Source of the DNA: Tamarix chinensis
Taxonomy: Eukaryota; Streptophyta; Magnoliopsida; Caryophyllales; Tamaricaceae
Direction: 5' to 3'
Length of the DNA: 64,000 nt
Assembly (NCBI GenBank): GCA_030549775.1
Contig: CM060175.1
Span: 108,058,688 to 108,122,687, forward strand
The position numbers and the translations under genes were made by a program. A model generated the notes under the pieces. That model was not told the origin of the DNA. It made no database searches and saw nothing but the letters and a program-made list of their open reading frames with translations. Position 1 is the stretch's first letter, and each line of letters starts with the position of its first letter. Positions 51,306 to 63,457 of the stretch are shown here, one piece after another.

Positions 51306-52144
51306 CATATATTACATACTCTATATTCATCATGATGGCTAACAATCGAATATTATGATAGACGTGGATACATGAATACTTTCCCGGGTTTGGAGTGGAA
51401 AGATCTAGGTATGATCCAGACCATCCTCATTGTATGAGGTGGTCTTGTGGCCAGAAATTCAAAAATAAATTGGAGACGCTCGAGTAATTTCGGGCAAATA
51501 TTGATGTTATGTTTGCGTCAAAGGTATGCTAAAAATATTATTTGATCCTCCTATATTATATTTGTGATATCCATATTTACTTGAATATTTTCGTGAAAGG
51601 TCAATTGGGATCCGTACGGAGTAGCTGATCCATATAGATATTGCCGTATGGCATTCTATCACGGTTGTATACACTGTTTGGAGAAAGTTGAACCACATAT
51701 GCTAGATAGAGTGATACGGCAATTCGGTTATACACAAGTCATCCCTGAGGAGCCCATTAAGCCAACTAGAAACTCATACAGAGGTCCTTCCCTCAAGAAG
51801 TACAAATGCTCGACCAATGGTTCTTGAGGTATGAACATATTTTGGGCCCGGATGTTTTTGGACCAGCGGTTGAATACCCATGGGATGTGGCTGATGATTA
51901 TATGGATTGGTATGTTCCGAGAACGCATATAAATATATTGGCTACGATGGAAGAATATTTGGATGAACATGCGGACAATGATCATCATATACCAGCCGAA
52001 AAACGTCTGAACAAAGCACGTAAAACTATTCGTCGATTGTATTGGAGGGGAGAGCTAGCTCTAAATTATGAGCAGTTAGTTTCATGTATCGAAACCCTTG
52101 TGCGTGATTTAGGAGTTACTCCACCTCGGCGTGACCTATTGTAA
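49687..52144 (+). pseudogene. Plant mobile domain (PMD; MAIN/phosphatase 7 long form-like) gene, broken
   Basis: The ATG at 49687 follows a splice acceptor. The N-terminal part is basic and polar (FGRSITKGLRRGKKSEEQEPEE), then come glycine-rich repeats of GGSGYGGSGV type (49990-50200) and an acidic E/D stretch. A frameshift lies near 50140-50152. DEWYLLGPCPGGPIIPDLI..HTALGLWLGN ends at a donor (50520). Later pieces show the PMD hallmarks in changing frames: NSFHMPWREMTITLLDVHRILGLRVDG (about 50790-50870), VEGYAWGAATLTFLYRQLG (51138-51195), TWIHEYFPGFG (51360), VNWDPYGVADPYRYCRMAFYHGC and DYMDWYVPRTH. At least two further frameshifts or stops (near 50957 and 51826) break it. PMD proteins such as MAIN/MAIL1 act in transposon silencing and genome stability in Arabidopsis, and PMD genes are also carried by transposons. 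Here the domain lies in a MULE. Confidence 0.8.
51259..51300. repeat. (TA)n microsatellite in a PMD intron
   Basis: About 20 uninterrupted TA units just after the donor following MSRCMTLLQ. Simple-sequence repeat, likely variable between individuals. Confidence 0.95.
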
Positions 52145-52841
52145 TGAACTTCATGTATTACCGTATTGTTATGTAAAAACATTAAAATATGTTTGTTAGA
52201 ATTAATACCACTTGTCGTTTTTATTTTACCATTGATGTAAAAACATTAAAATACGTTTTTGAATTGACTATTTGTGTTCAAATTTCATCAATATGTTAGT
52301 GAAGGAATAAGAGACATGGTGGGAATGAGCTTCATAATAATGGCAACCGTGTTATTATGTGAGCTCACAAAATCTTAGTTTTCAAAAGTCAGCATTTAGC
52401 TGAGAATTAAAGAAAAAATAATGAGGTCCAGTATTTTCCAACTCGAATAAAGTGTTTTATTAATCAATAAATATCTTCCTATCCTTATTCATTAACACCA
52501 TATCAAGTGTTTTATTATATATCCATAGTTTAGATCTTCGTGATAGAAATTATGATATATTTAATAAAATTAGCACGTACATGTTACAAAGGATGTTAAC
52601 AAAAATAAATGAAGAAAAAATTACAACAATTCTACATTTAAGTTCAGTCCGAAGATAAAGGATGAGGGTCTTGTATGTCATCATGTACCAATGCACGCCA
52701 TTGTTCGAATCTTGAAGAATATTGGGTATTCCACGTTGAAACGCTGCTATCACGATATCTATTCCAATTGGTATGTATTGGTAGGAGTGGAAAACTTTCT
52801 AAAAGATTTACCTGTAGAAAAAAAATTATTATGTTAGCCAT
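52145..52841. other. Spacer between convergent PMD and transposase-OTU genes
   Basis: This AT-rich stretch holds the two 3' ends. I see no protein similarity or repeat beyond the doubled phrase gtaaaaacattaaaata.gtttg/gttt at 52173 and 52238. Confidence 0.5.
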
Positions 52842-55687
52842 TCATATCATATTGAAATGGAAAAATTCTTCATTAAACTTAGTGCTCACCGATATGTAGT
52901 GACTCATGTCTTGCAAGAAAAATATAGTGACTTCAGTTTCAGGACCTTGAATTCCGTTCATAGCCGCTAAAGGTAGGAATGAGCTGCATGCATTCAATGA
53001 GTAATATGCGAACAACACACAATAACGGGTTGCAATGACATGACCAATATTATGCATTTCCATCCAATGTGCCATCGGAGCTGGCCCTTCCCAGTGGACA
53101 ATAGTATTAATAACTTGATCAACGCTTTCATATACGAACACATTCTCGTACAACTGTCGTCTCCCAATATCTCGTGATATAAGTCGGTACGAATATGAAC
53201 CCATCGTTCTTCATCTCCTAGTATAATAGAAGCCAATGCTCTGAAACCACAATTCCCATCTCCTAAAACATTACACCAGCTACTAATATAAGGAACTATA
53301 TGTCGATTCATTTGAGTCACATATGGAAATTGAAATTGGCTTGATGACAGAAATGCCGATTGCCGTCCTCGACCAGACCTCGACCCTGACTCCGACCCCG
53401 ACGTTGAGTTGATCTGGGACGACCACAAAATTGTTGTTCTGTATACTCCCAACTAGATTGTTCCCTTCTAGTGGAGTTCCTTGGCCGACCCCTGTGCTGC
53501 CGTACTGGTGGCTCGTGGAGAGGTGTTTTCTGGGGAACTGCAATATTAAATATCTCTCTGGCCAACTGATTCTGTATTTTTGGTGGCTGGCATATAACAG
53601 ATTCCATGGAAATATAGAGTAAGTGAGATGCAACATCTACTGGTTCTTCAGGTCTCGGTGGAGTAATGGGTCCATCTATGTCGAGTTTCTTCTAAAACGG
53701 ATGAATAGCCGACAGGGGATTGACATGTAGTTATGAATGTATGTTTTAATTTTATGCGTACATGGTATCCCGTGCGTACGACGCATGTAAAATCCGCATA
53801 AATCATCATTCGTACTTACATGCTCAAGTATCTGACACTCGTTGTTCACCAACTCCATTGCATATAAAGAAACATGGCCCCTGAAATTGGCATAAAGATC
53901 ACTTGTAGCAAAATGATGAGTGTTGAACCGAGACCTCTCCAGCGATGCTTTTATCTCATCATGTTGTAATTCGAGGAACATGTGCATTTTTTGTGCACTA
54001 TATTAAAGCTGCCCCGTGATGTCTTCAGGAATCTTTTTAAAGATCCATGAGCTCCTTCAACCCTGTTCATAACAAAAGTTTATTTACTTAACTTTATCAA
54101 CATAAAAGAAGCTAAATTAGCTATCACGGTTGAAATAAAATATAAATCATACCTATTCGTTGTAAGTTGATGGATATGGAACACGTCACCAAAGAATGCT
54201 GCAACAATTTTATGTTTGTAGGGTTGCATCCAATTCGTCTTTAGATACGAAATTAGGCTGGGCATGCTTCTGCAATCTTCCTCCATTGACAACAATCGTG
54301 CCTCATATGTTTGTTCGTCCATGACATCTATCAAAATTTTTCATTGTGACATAAAACCACATGCGAACGATGAACGATCATAGAGTTTTTTACATTTTTC
54401 CTCCACATTCTTATTCACATGAAATATACATAATAAATGTTTTGAAGTAGGAAAAATATGTTCCACAACTGAAATTAGAGCAAGTTCTCGGTCGGTAATA
54501 ATGGTGGTTGGAAGCATATATGGATCCGTTAAGCTCTTTAATCTCTCAAGTACTTAGAAATAATTTTTCTCCTTCTCAGATGACATGTATGCACATGCAA
54601 CGTTGAAATTCAATTGTGTTGGTGTTAGTCCGACAACTTCAAGTAAGAGCATTCCGTATCTATTTGTCTTATACGTGCAATCCATTTGCAAAACAAAAGG
54701 AAATGCACGTAAAATGTTAACAGATACGGGATGTGGGAACAGATGTTCACTTATTACGTTTGATTGAGGCTCACTTCGATGCCACTGAAAATAATGATTC
54801 TCAACCAACATACTCATAACATGTTGTAACATTGTTTGACCATCCATTTCTTCGGACCTAAGCTTCTGTCGAACATTATAAATATGCCTTCTCATACTCA
54901 CATTACCTTCAAATTGTTTTTAAAGAAGCGGTATGATTTGCCATGGCTTTATGTTAGCTGTGATAAATTCATCAACAAATTGAACTTCATTTTCTGTCAA
55001 CTTACCAAGAACAACATGTCCTTGATCATAATTAGTCAATTCGTGATTGTGTGCCCTGTTCCTAACTACCACTTGCCATCCACCGTTATTATTTTCAACA
55101 CCAATAATAAAAAAGGACAATCGTTTTTTTAACAAGTATTACGTGCACCTTCGGTATCTGTTGGCCTAGTACAGACGTACGTACCACTTTGTTCACATCT
55201 TATCGGGACTCTACCCGGCCCTATACCATTTCCTTTTCTAGAACCTTTGATAATCAAAATTATCTTATGAGTTCTACCCATTTCTTAACCCATGTCACAA
55301 GTTCATCTCGATCCGAAAAATTTCATCCGTTACAAAAAATCTCTGATAATTTTCACTCGTAAAAGATGTATTCTCCATGTCCTGAAAAAAAGAGTTTACC
55401 ATAATAATATAATAACAAAAAACTATAAATTTCATGTAACTAATTTTGTCACCACAATTTACAATACTTAAAAAATAATATTTTACCTCTTCGTTGAAGT
55501 TGTAATTAATATTGGGAGAATGCATTTGTATATCTTCTGCATATCCATAGTTTCTCGGTATTGTAAATCTATCATCGTAATACGATGGGGTTCTGACCCC
55601 ATCTTCGTAGTTCATCGGACTTCCGAACTCATCGCACCCTAATCGAAGTTTCAAACTCTTCGTAGTTTGAAGAACTTCCAAATTCAT
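52842..55687 (-). pseudogene. MULE transposase fused to an OTU cysteine protease domain, broken
   Basis: Reading down from the ATG at 55687: an N-terminal FAR1-like region (about 55130-54920, WQVVVRNRAHNHEL), then the DDE domain. Catalytic residues are recognisable: Asp in LQMDCTYKTN (54680-54682), Asp in IITDRELAL (54491-54493) and Glu in NRVEGAHGSLK (54056-54058), with the accompanying His in LLCIFHVNKN. A SWIM-type CGFYMRRTHGIPCTH (about 53760-53800) and a RGRPRNSTRREQSSWEY linker (about 53450-53490) follow. Then comes an OTU domain with VLGDGNCGFRALA (nucleophile Cys at 53249-53251) and GPAPMAHWMEMHNIGHVIATRY. This order matches plant FAR1/MULE-OTU proteins. Lesions include a TAA at 54554-54556 and a frameshift inside OTU near 53170, plus others upstream of 55135. 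Introns are likely near 55380-55500 and 54070-54140. Confidence 0.82.
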
Positions 55688-55794
55688 TATTCATTGTGAG
55701 TGTTTAACAAATATTGAAAAATTATATCTCAACCTTCAACTAACAAAGTTTCTGCAGAATAGAAATATTGAGTTGAAGAATACGAATGATAAGC

Positions 55795-55820
55795 TGTTCC
55801 TTTATATATAAGGATTCGAA
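55795..55820 (-). promoter_or_regulatory. TATA-like box upstream of the transposase gene
   Basis: On -, TCCTTATATATAAAGGAACA lies about 110-130 bases upstream of the transposase ATG, at a plausible core-promoter distance. From there to about 56440 no gene is visible. Confidence 0.45.
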
Positions 55821-56439
55821 CATAAACTATAATAATTATACACCCATCTGACAAATTTTTTTCCTGTTCCTAACTTCACAAGAACCACATACCATCCTAC
55901 AATAATTTCATTTACAAAGATATGCAACAGTATATTTATTGTACGTACCGTCCTACAATACTATCAGTGTTGTAGAAGCCACAAATATTGCCTATCCCCA
56001 CCAGCATATGTTTCATTGTATATAATAGTATAAATATCGGCCAAACTTGCCGAAACACCAACAACAAGATCAATTGCCATATGATTCATTGTCAAGCAAA
56101 TATTTTTTTTGTCAGAAGTACTCATTACTTTACTGTTTATAATCTTTTCGAATCAGATGATAGTATACAGTTTTTGTTATTTGGAATACAAAATTTTACT
56201 CCATGGAAAACATATTTTGTCCTAACCTCCATGTATAAATTTAATTCAATAAGTATTAAAATACTAAAATAATTGCTACTTTTGACAAAAACTTATTTGT
56301 TTCATAATAAATCATATATTACTGATTTAATAATATTCATTAGTATATATACTTTATATATTTTAGATATATTTATAATAGATATTGATTAAATTTATTT
56401 TTATTTTTAAATAATTTAAATTAGTTAAGATTTAACATC

Positions 56440-57965
56440 GGTATTTTTAACCGATGAGAAGGTAACAAATTTTATCGATACAATTTTATTTAAAGGCTTC
56501 TTTTGAAAAATTCAAAATTTTTTACATAAAATTTATATAATGAATTTTTTTATTGTAAATATGTTAGTTTATATTTTTGTATAAAATATTTATATTTTAA
56601 ATCTAGATTATGAATTTTTTAAATTATAAATAAAAATTATTTCAAAATTGCTGAAAGAAAAAAAAAAGGAGTGATAAGCATCGGCAATTATAGCCGATAT
56701 ATAGAAATTATTGAGGATGGAGCCAATTATTCATGATGGAGATGGGTCGGCCATTATTGCCAATTTATATTATGTTCGATAATCTTTGCCGAAGATATGG
56801 GGTAATTAATTTTTTTTAAAATATTCTTTATCTCTTCCTATAATATGCATAAATTTATAAGTTTAATTAAAGTTATTTAATGAATTTTTTTATTTGATTG
56901 TAATTATGTTAATTTATATTTTTGTACAAAATATTTATATTATACATCTATATTATGAATTTTTTAAATTATAAATAAAAATTATTTCAAAATTGGTGAA
57001 AGAAAAAAAAATGGAGTGATAGGCATCGGCAATTATAGCCAATATATAGAAATTATTGAGAATGGAGCCAACTATTCATGATGGAGATGGATCGGCAATT
57101 ATTGCCGATTTATATTATGTTCAACAATATTTCCCGAAGATATGAGGTAATTAATTTTTTTATTTTAATATTTGTTTTTCTCTTCCTATAATATACATAA
57201 ATTTATAACTTTAATTAAAGTTATTTATTGAAATTTTTTATGTGATTGTAAATATGTTAATTTAAATTTTTGTACAAAATATTTATATTATACATCTAGA
57301 TTATGAATTTTTTAAATTAAAAATAAAAATTATTTCAAAATTGCTAAAAGAAAAAAAAATTAGGGTGATACCATCAGCAATTATTGCCGATATATAGAAA
57401 TTATTGAGGATGGCGCCAACTATTCATGATGAAGATGGGTCGGCCATTATTGTCAATTTATATTATGTTCGGCAATCTTTGCCGAAGATATGATGTAATT
57501 TATTTATTTTTTAAATATTTTTTTTCTCTTCCTATAATATGCATAAATTTATAAGTTTAATTAAAGTTATTTAATGAATTTTTTTATTTGATTGTAATTA
57601 TGTTAATTTATATTTTTGTACAAAATATTTATATTATACATCTATATTATGAATTTTTTAAATTATAAATAAAAATTATTTCAAAATTGTTGAAAGAAAA
57701 AAAAAATGAAGTGGAGCCAACTATTTATGATGGAGATGGATCGGCAATTATTGCCAATTTATATTATGTTCAACAATCTTTCCCGAAAATATGAGGTATT
57801 TTTTTGTTTTAATATTTTTTTCTCTTCCTATAATATACATAAATTTATAACTTTAATTAAAGTTATTTATTGAATTTTTTTATGTGATTTTAAATATGTT
57901 AATTTAAATTTTGTACAAAACATAAATTCTTTAAATTATAAATAATAATTATTTTAAAATTGTCA
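56440..57965. repeat. Tandem array of about 345-base units with palindromes (MULE right side)
   Basis: About four units, the last shortened. Equivalent points (gatgg.tcgg) fall at 56747, 57092, 57440 and 57741, giving spacings of 345, 348 and 301. Each full unit has TCGGCAATTATAGCCGATAT, then gatggagccaactattcatgatgg, TCGGCAATTATTGCC and a CGGCAATCTTTGCCGAAGATATG word, then about 200 AT-rich bases with gtacaaaatatttatattatacatct. The first unit is partial on its left. Confidence 0.88.
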
Positions 57966-58370
57966 GAGATATACATCGGCAATTATTGCCGATGATTTAG
58001 GTAACATTCGGTTGAAAATGCCGAACCAAACCACATTAATACATATATATAACTAAACTTATTATATATTTTTTTAATTGTAAATACGTTAATTTATATT
58101 TTTGTATCAAATATTTATATAAATTCTGACTTTTTTTAATTATAAATAATAATTATTTAATTACAAACTTTTGGCCGAAATCGTAAAAAAAAATAGTGAA
58201 TCGACAATTATTGCCGATGGCCTTGGTTAGTTTCGGCAATAATTGCCGAATGTCATGCCTTGTTTTGGCTAAAATCACCGAGCGTATTGTGTTGCTTTGG
58301 TATATTTTACCGATGTTGGGGGAGTGGCTTCGACAAAAATTGTCGATGTTAAGGTTACTTTCGGAAGTTA
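57966..58370. repeat. Right sub-terminal palindrome cluster of the MULE
   Basis: Dense palindromes include ATCGGCAATTATTGCCGAT (57976), TCGACAATTATTGCCGAT (58200), TTCGGCAATAATTGCCGAA (58228), ggctaaaatcaccga, ggtatattttaccgat and TTCGACAAAAATTGTCGA. Spacing and GGG-rich linkers resemble the left cluster at 48250-48470, read from the other side. Confidence 0.75.
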
Positions 58371-58439
58371 TTTTCCACGGAATAAAAACCTATTTTCTAT
58401 ATAACAATACTCTACATAGAAATTGAAAGGCATTGTTTG

Positions 58440-59345
58440 ATAGAGCAATCAGGTTAAAAAAAATTCTCCATCCGCAGGTTTCAGATGAAAAAAATGTATT
58501 TAAGTGTATAATATTTTTAAATTTTTCGTAAAGATATAAATGTTGAAATATTTTTCTTAATAAGACAATACTTTTAAAAAAATAATTAAAGTTTAGATAA
58601 TTCTAATATTTTTTTATTTATCTTTCCATAAAGATAAAGTTTAAAGTTTTATACCTTAACAAGATTTAAAGCCAAACATTTATGGCTTAACTTTTTTTAT
58701 TTTTAAAACATCTATGCCTTAAGGGAAACAAAATCCCAATGTTTATGCCTTTATAGAAAATTCAAAATTTTTTATATTTTTATCGAAATAAATTCTAAAT
58801 GTTTATACCTTTAAATGCACTGGACCTGGCAACTATTTTACATAATATCTTATTTTGATGAGAAGGCAAAGAACAATTAGTAGGAGGTAAAAAATTACCA
58901 AGCTTGAGAGTAAGGTAAATATAAGGCAATGTACTATGTGATAACATTTAGGGTGCATCGTAGATAAAAGTATGTATAAATGTATAAACAATTTTGAGTT
59001 TTTTTTCCTATAAAGAAATAAACTCTTTTAGTTTTCTATAAAGACATAAATGTTTAAAATTTGTTCTCATTAAAATATAAGGTCTTATAAACTTTAAATT
59101 TTATGTAATTTTGACCATTTTAATTATGCCTTAATGGAAATAAAGTATAAACATTTATACCTTAATGGAAACAAAATTTAAACATTTATGGCTTAAAGTT
59201 TGCATTTTCAAAACGTTTATGTCTTATTAGGAACAAAGTCTAAACACTTGTAATTTTACAAAAAACTTAAAAATGTTTATGGCTTTAAAAACATTTTGCT
59301 TGCGCATCGAAAGACATGAAAAGGTAACAAGTTAGTTGATTGACC
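58440..59345. repeat. Inverted short-repeat cluster, possible foldback element
   Basis: The word AAACATTTATGCCTTA and its reverse complement recur with variants. The forward form is at about 58674, 58708, 58738, 59148, 59170 and 59212. The reverse form (AAGATATAAATGTTGAAA, AAAGACATAAATGTTTAAA) is at 58530 and 59038. The clusters alternate in orientation, so the region could fold on itself. No ORF and no clear ends. Confidence 0.55.
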
Positions 59346-59416
59346 ACAACTTATTTATTTAAATGGCATAGGTACTATTCTCTTTTTAAAACATTTCAAA
59401 ATTTTCTATTTATATG

Positions 59417-61930
59417 TGTAATACCTCAAATGTTGTTTAACCCTAATTCGAAATAATTAATATCTAAACCTAATCCTAATCTCAATAAAAAAAATATTTT
59501 TATCTTATCCTAATTTCTTAATCTTAAATCAAAACATAATCTATATCTTTTTTCATGGTCATTAGTATTTTCAACCTACCCGGTTGGTTGATAAATTAAT
59601 TTTATCCTAATTTCGTAATATAAGTTTGAAAACCTAATTTTAATCTTAACTCTAAATTTCTTTTAATTTTTACTTTTCCTCTTCTTTTCCCAACCTCCTT
59701 CTTCCTCCTGCCTATTTTCCTCCTCCCCAACCATTTTCCTTCCGTCAAGCTTCCACCCCTACAACTTACCTATCCTAAAATCATCACCACCACCATCATT
59801 TCCCTAAATCTTTGGTATAGGAAGTTGAAAATTTTTGTCCCAAAATCCCCCGAACCTCTCCTCTACCCCCACATCCCCCACCTTACCTTCTTTGTTGACT
59901 CTTACCATTCGCATCACCTCTTCTCTATATATATACCCCTCCATTGTCTTTCCTCATTTCATTTAATTCGTTACCAGCCTGTCCTTACAATCCCTTTCCC
60001 TTCCCTAAACTTGTAAGCATGTCATCCATCGATTATTGCCATTTTCACCCACCAAAGCTTTGCAAATTTTCCCTTACCTCACGCTGCAAAGTAACTATAG
60101 TGTGGGCATTTCACATTTCTCATCTTTACCTATGTGCAATTCTCATGCTTCTCACTCCCTATAGCATCACAAAATCACCCTACACCACCCCAAATTACAC
60201 CCCAACCTCACACTACACCATCCATCAAAACCCCACAACTTCACGCTACCAACACCCCACCAACGTGCCCTTTTCAAGCTGCACTTACCCCCTAATGTGA
60301 GGACCTCATGTTGCAGTACCCTAGCTACAAGAGATCCTCACACAACTCTCCAATTGTTGCATACACACCTTGTTTCGCACCATTTTGATTCGATTTTACT
60401 CATTCTCCACCCTCATTTGCCTTAGATCTTCCTTGGTTGTATTCTTAAGTTCTACTTGTGTATTATTTTGTCTCTTAAGTGATTTAGTTGGTGGTCTTAG
60501 AGGAGGTAATTTAGGATTATACGTGCTTAAAGATCGGATATGTTGTGATAAGGATACATGTTACAATTAAGTACTTTTGGCATGTTATTTGTACCTTGTG
60601 TGAAATCACATGTTTGGTTTTATTATGGTCATAATGTATTTTTTTAATTTTATGATGTGATAATGTGGTATCATATGATGGAAGGTGAGTAAGAAGAGAA
60701 AGCATGTACTTATATGGTAGTATGATATATGGTATTTTAATGTGAATTTGATGAAATGTGGTAAATAAGAAACTATTTTAGTTAAGACGTAAGGCGATGT
60801 AATAAATTGAGGGTAAAAAAAAATAATGATATTAGACTTATATGGTTTTGGTGAAATTTTGGGTATTTTGGCTATCATAAAGTTATTTTGATCATTTTAC
60901 AATACCGTCAAAAATAATCATGGTATGATAATATTTTAGGGTTTTATAAATTATTTTATAAGTAATATGATCAAATAATGATCGAGTAAGACATAAGTTA
61001 CTAAGATAAGATTTAGAGGCTTTCGATAAAATAATGGCATTTTGGTTATTATAGGTTAAATATGGATTTTTTTGATTCTAAATGATAAGCATGATACATG
61101 AAATATATGGAGTAAATATGAATTGCTTAAGTATAGTAAAATAAGAAAATAGCCTAAATTATGGATAGTAACCTTAGAGGCAAGTTCATTATCGCATGGG
61201 TAAAACGTTGGTTAGACCTTGATTTTTGGATATATTATGAATATTAAAATTTTAGAAATTTATATTTAATTTTTGATTATATGAGTTGTATAGTAAAAGT
61301 TGTTCCTAACTTATAAAGTTAGTATTTCTAAGGGGTTTTAAATAGTAAGTCTAAAAATAGGGTTGCTATTGCATGTGTTAGATGTGGGATTTAGGCCTTG
61401 ATTTTTGGGTATGTTGATAATAATAATATTCTAGGAATGTGTGCTAAAATTTGTGTATAAATGAGTATTATGAAAGGAATTATGATTATAATGTAAAATT
61501 AGGGTTTCTTAGGGAAAATGTGATCCCTTTCCTTAGGGGAATGTTTTGGTCTTCATGTGGTTTTGTCTTATGTGTTTTGGATAATTATGCAAAGTTGGAT
61601 TATGTGCCTTGCATATATATGTGTGTGTTGGCGTGTTGATCTTTATATTAATAACAGTGAATAAGACATTAATAATTAAGTTAAAGATCACGTAAGTTAG
61701 GATCGAGGTATTGAATCCATTCCACCGGCTTAATAATAGTGCTTGTATGCATTTTGTCTAGGAGGTGTTTTAAACCAATCTACCAATTTAAGAATAGTGT
61801 CCAAGAGTATGTTGCCTTGGGACGTGTTGAGTTTGTTCCACTGACTAAATAATAGTGGCCAAACACGTCTTTTTCTGAGAGGTGGTTCAGTTTATTCCAT
61901 CGAATTAAGAATAACAGGGCCCTAAACTCA
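59417..61930 (-). mobile_element. Long-LTR-family copy E5, reversed half
   Basis: It starts on + as TGTAATACCTCAAATG, the reverse complement of an LTR 3' end, then has taaccctaattcgaaataatt-type sequence. A pyrimidine-rich stretch (59640-60300), an AT-rich middle and finally the reversed hairpin array at 61720-61920 follow (ccaccggcttaataatagtg; ggttcagtttattccatcg). Order and motifs mirror E4/E2. ORFs at 59825-60300 are low-complexity Pro/His/Ser-rich and not credible genes. Confidence 0.6.
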
Positions 61931-63457
61931 ATGCACATAAAATTATCCTCATATTCTCCCAAAGCTTTATAAATCCTAATACTAATATGTACAAATCTCC
62001 AATATTCCTTCAAGAAATATATCATCAATTATATACATAGATACCATATATCCAACATTATTCTCAAATGCATAGTTTCAATTTTCATTACTCTCAAGAT
62101 ATCATATCCTAAGATAACATCATTAATATACCATGTCCAATATAAAAGCACATACACATACACATAAAGTTTTAGCTATGACATGTATCTTTACAAACAA
62201 GGACACCAGACTCTAAGCACATAAATCCTTAACCACCGCCTTTGAGATCACTGAAATATCACTTACAAAAATAGGAAAAATACATGATTAGGTTTGAAGA
62301 TTATAAGGGTAAAAATGAAAATAACCAGAGTTAAAGGGAAGCTTGAGTTACATGAAAGTCTGTTGGAAGGTATGGTAGTGATATGGTGGAATTATGGTGG
62401 TGTTTGGGTGAGGTTTGGATGTGTAAAAAGGGGTATATGACTGAAAAAATGCAGCTACATGGGCATGTAACAAGTTGTGCTCACCAAGGCCATTAGTTAG
62501 GAACCTGAATGGGTAGGCTGTGAGAAGGAGGCACAACCATACTCATGAAACACATGCATAGGCAAGAAATACTAGGGACGCACAGGCGTGTGCAAGGTTG
62601 TGAGTTGCTTGTGCGAGTATGTAAGAGCAAACTATGTGAGCATGCATAGGCATGTGATAAGGAAAAAGGATGGTGCACAGCTATTCAAGTGACCATGTGT
62701 GAGCCTGTACTTTACAAAAGGATGACATACACACTAGAAAAGAAGGCGACGATGACGGCAGTGGACGACGACAATGAGGAGGAGTGCTGGAGTGGTTGTG
62801 GTGGTTGATCCACCAAGCACAAAGCAACACTTCGTGGCTCTGATGGTGCGTGGATGGTGATGGTGTTGGATCGGGCATTGGAAACAAAGAAGAAAGGTGA
62901 TGATTAATAGAAAAAATAGGGCAATAAATGAGGGAGGCAAAGAGGATAAAGTAGTGTGTGTGTGTATATATATATGGTGGTGTGCGATAGGGAGTGGCAG
63001 AGGATGATGATGTTGATGGTGATGATTGACAGAGGCACAAGGGTGAGCATAGGCATGAGGTAGAGGAGCAAAATTCAACGAGAGAGATGGGAGATGATAG
63101 TCATGTGTTGTAGAAGATGAGGAAAACACACGCAAAATAGGAGGAGGAGAAGAAGAAATTGGTACAATAGAAAAGAAAAAGAAAAAAGGAGAAAGAAAAG
63201 GAAAAAGGGAAAAAAGCTTAAGTTAGGATTTAGATTTAATTTTGATTAGCTAAAATACATAAGATTAATGATATAAATCTATTAGGATTAAGTTCAGTTT
63301 AAGAAATATAAATTATCTAGGTCAAAAATTAGGATTAGTTTAAGAGTTGGGAATTAAGGAATTAGGGTAAGGTTAAAATAAAATTTTCTTGATATTAGAA
63401 TTAGATTAATGTATTAATTATATAAGATTGGTTTTAGCAAAAAATTTGGGGTATTAC
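61931..63457 (+). mobile_element. Long-LTR-family copy E5, forward half
   Basis: At about 61930 the orientation flips. The sequence ttatcctcatattctcccaaagctttataaatcc parallels E4 at about 34885-34950. Then come tctttacaaacaaggacacc (E4: 35180), agcttgagttacatgaaagtctgttgg (E4: 35350), a GC-richer stretch 62700-63190, and the LTR terminus tttggggtattaca ending at 63457. Together with 59417-61930 it forms a head-to-head unit whose two outer ends are both LTR 3' ends. Confidence 0.6.

Larger units (their letters stand above)
48050..58370. mobile_element. Decayed Mutator-like element with PMD gene and transposase-OTU gene
   Basis: Limits are approximate. Two protein genes are convergent inside: a plant mobile domain gene (49687-52144, +) and a MULE transposase running into an OTU domain (55687-52842, -). 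Both outer parts carry short palindromes of the type TCGGCAATTATTGCCGA or TTCGGCAAAATGGACCGAA (48250-48470 and 56440-58370), arranged like sub-terminal repeats of one element. Clear terminal inverted repeats and a 9-bp target duplication were not found by eye. Both genes have frameshifts or stops, so the element is no longer autonomous. Confidence 0.65.
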
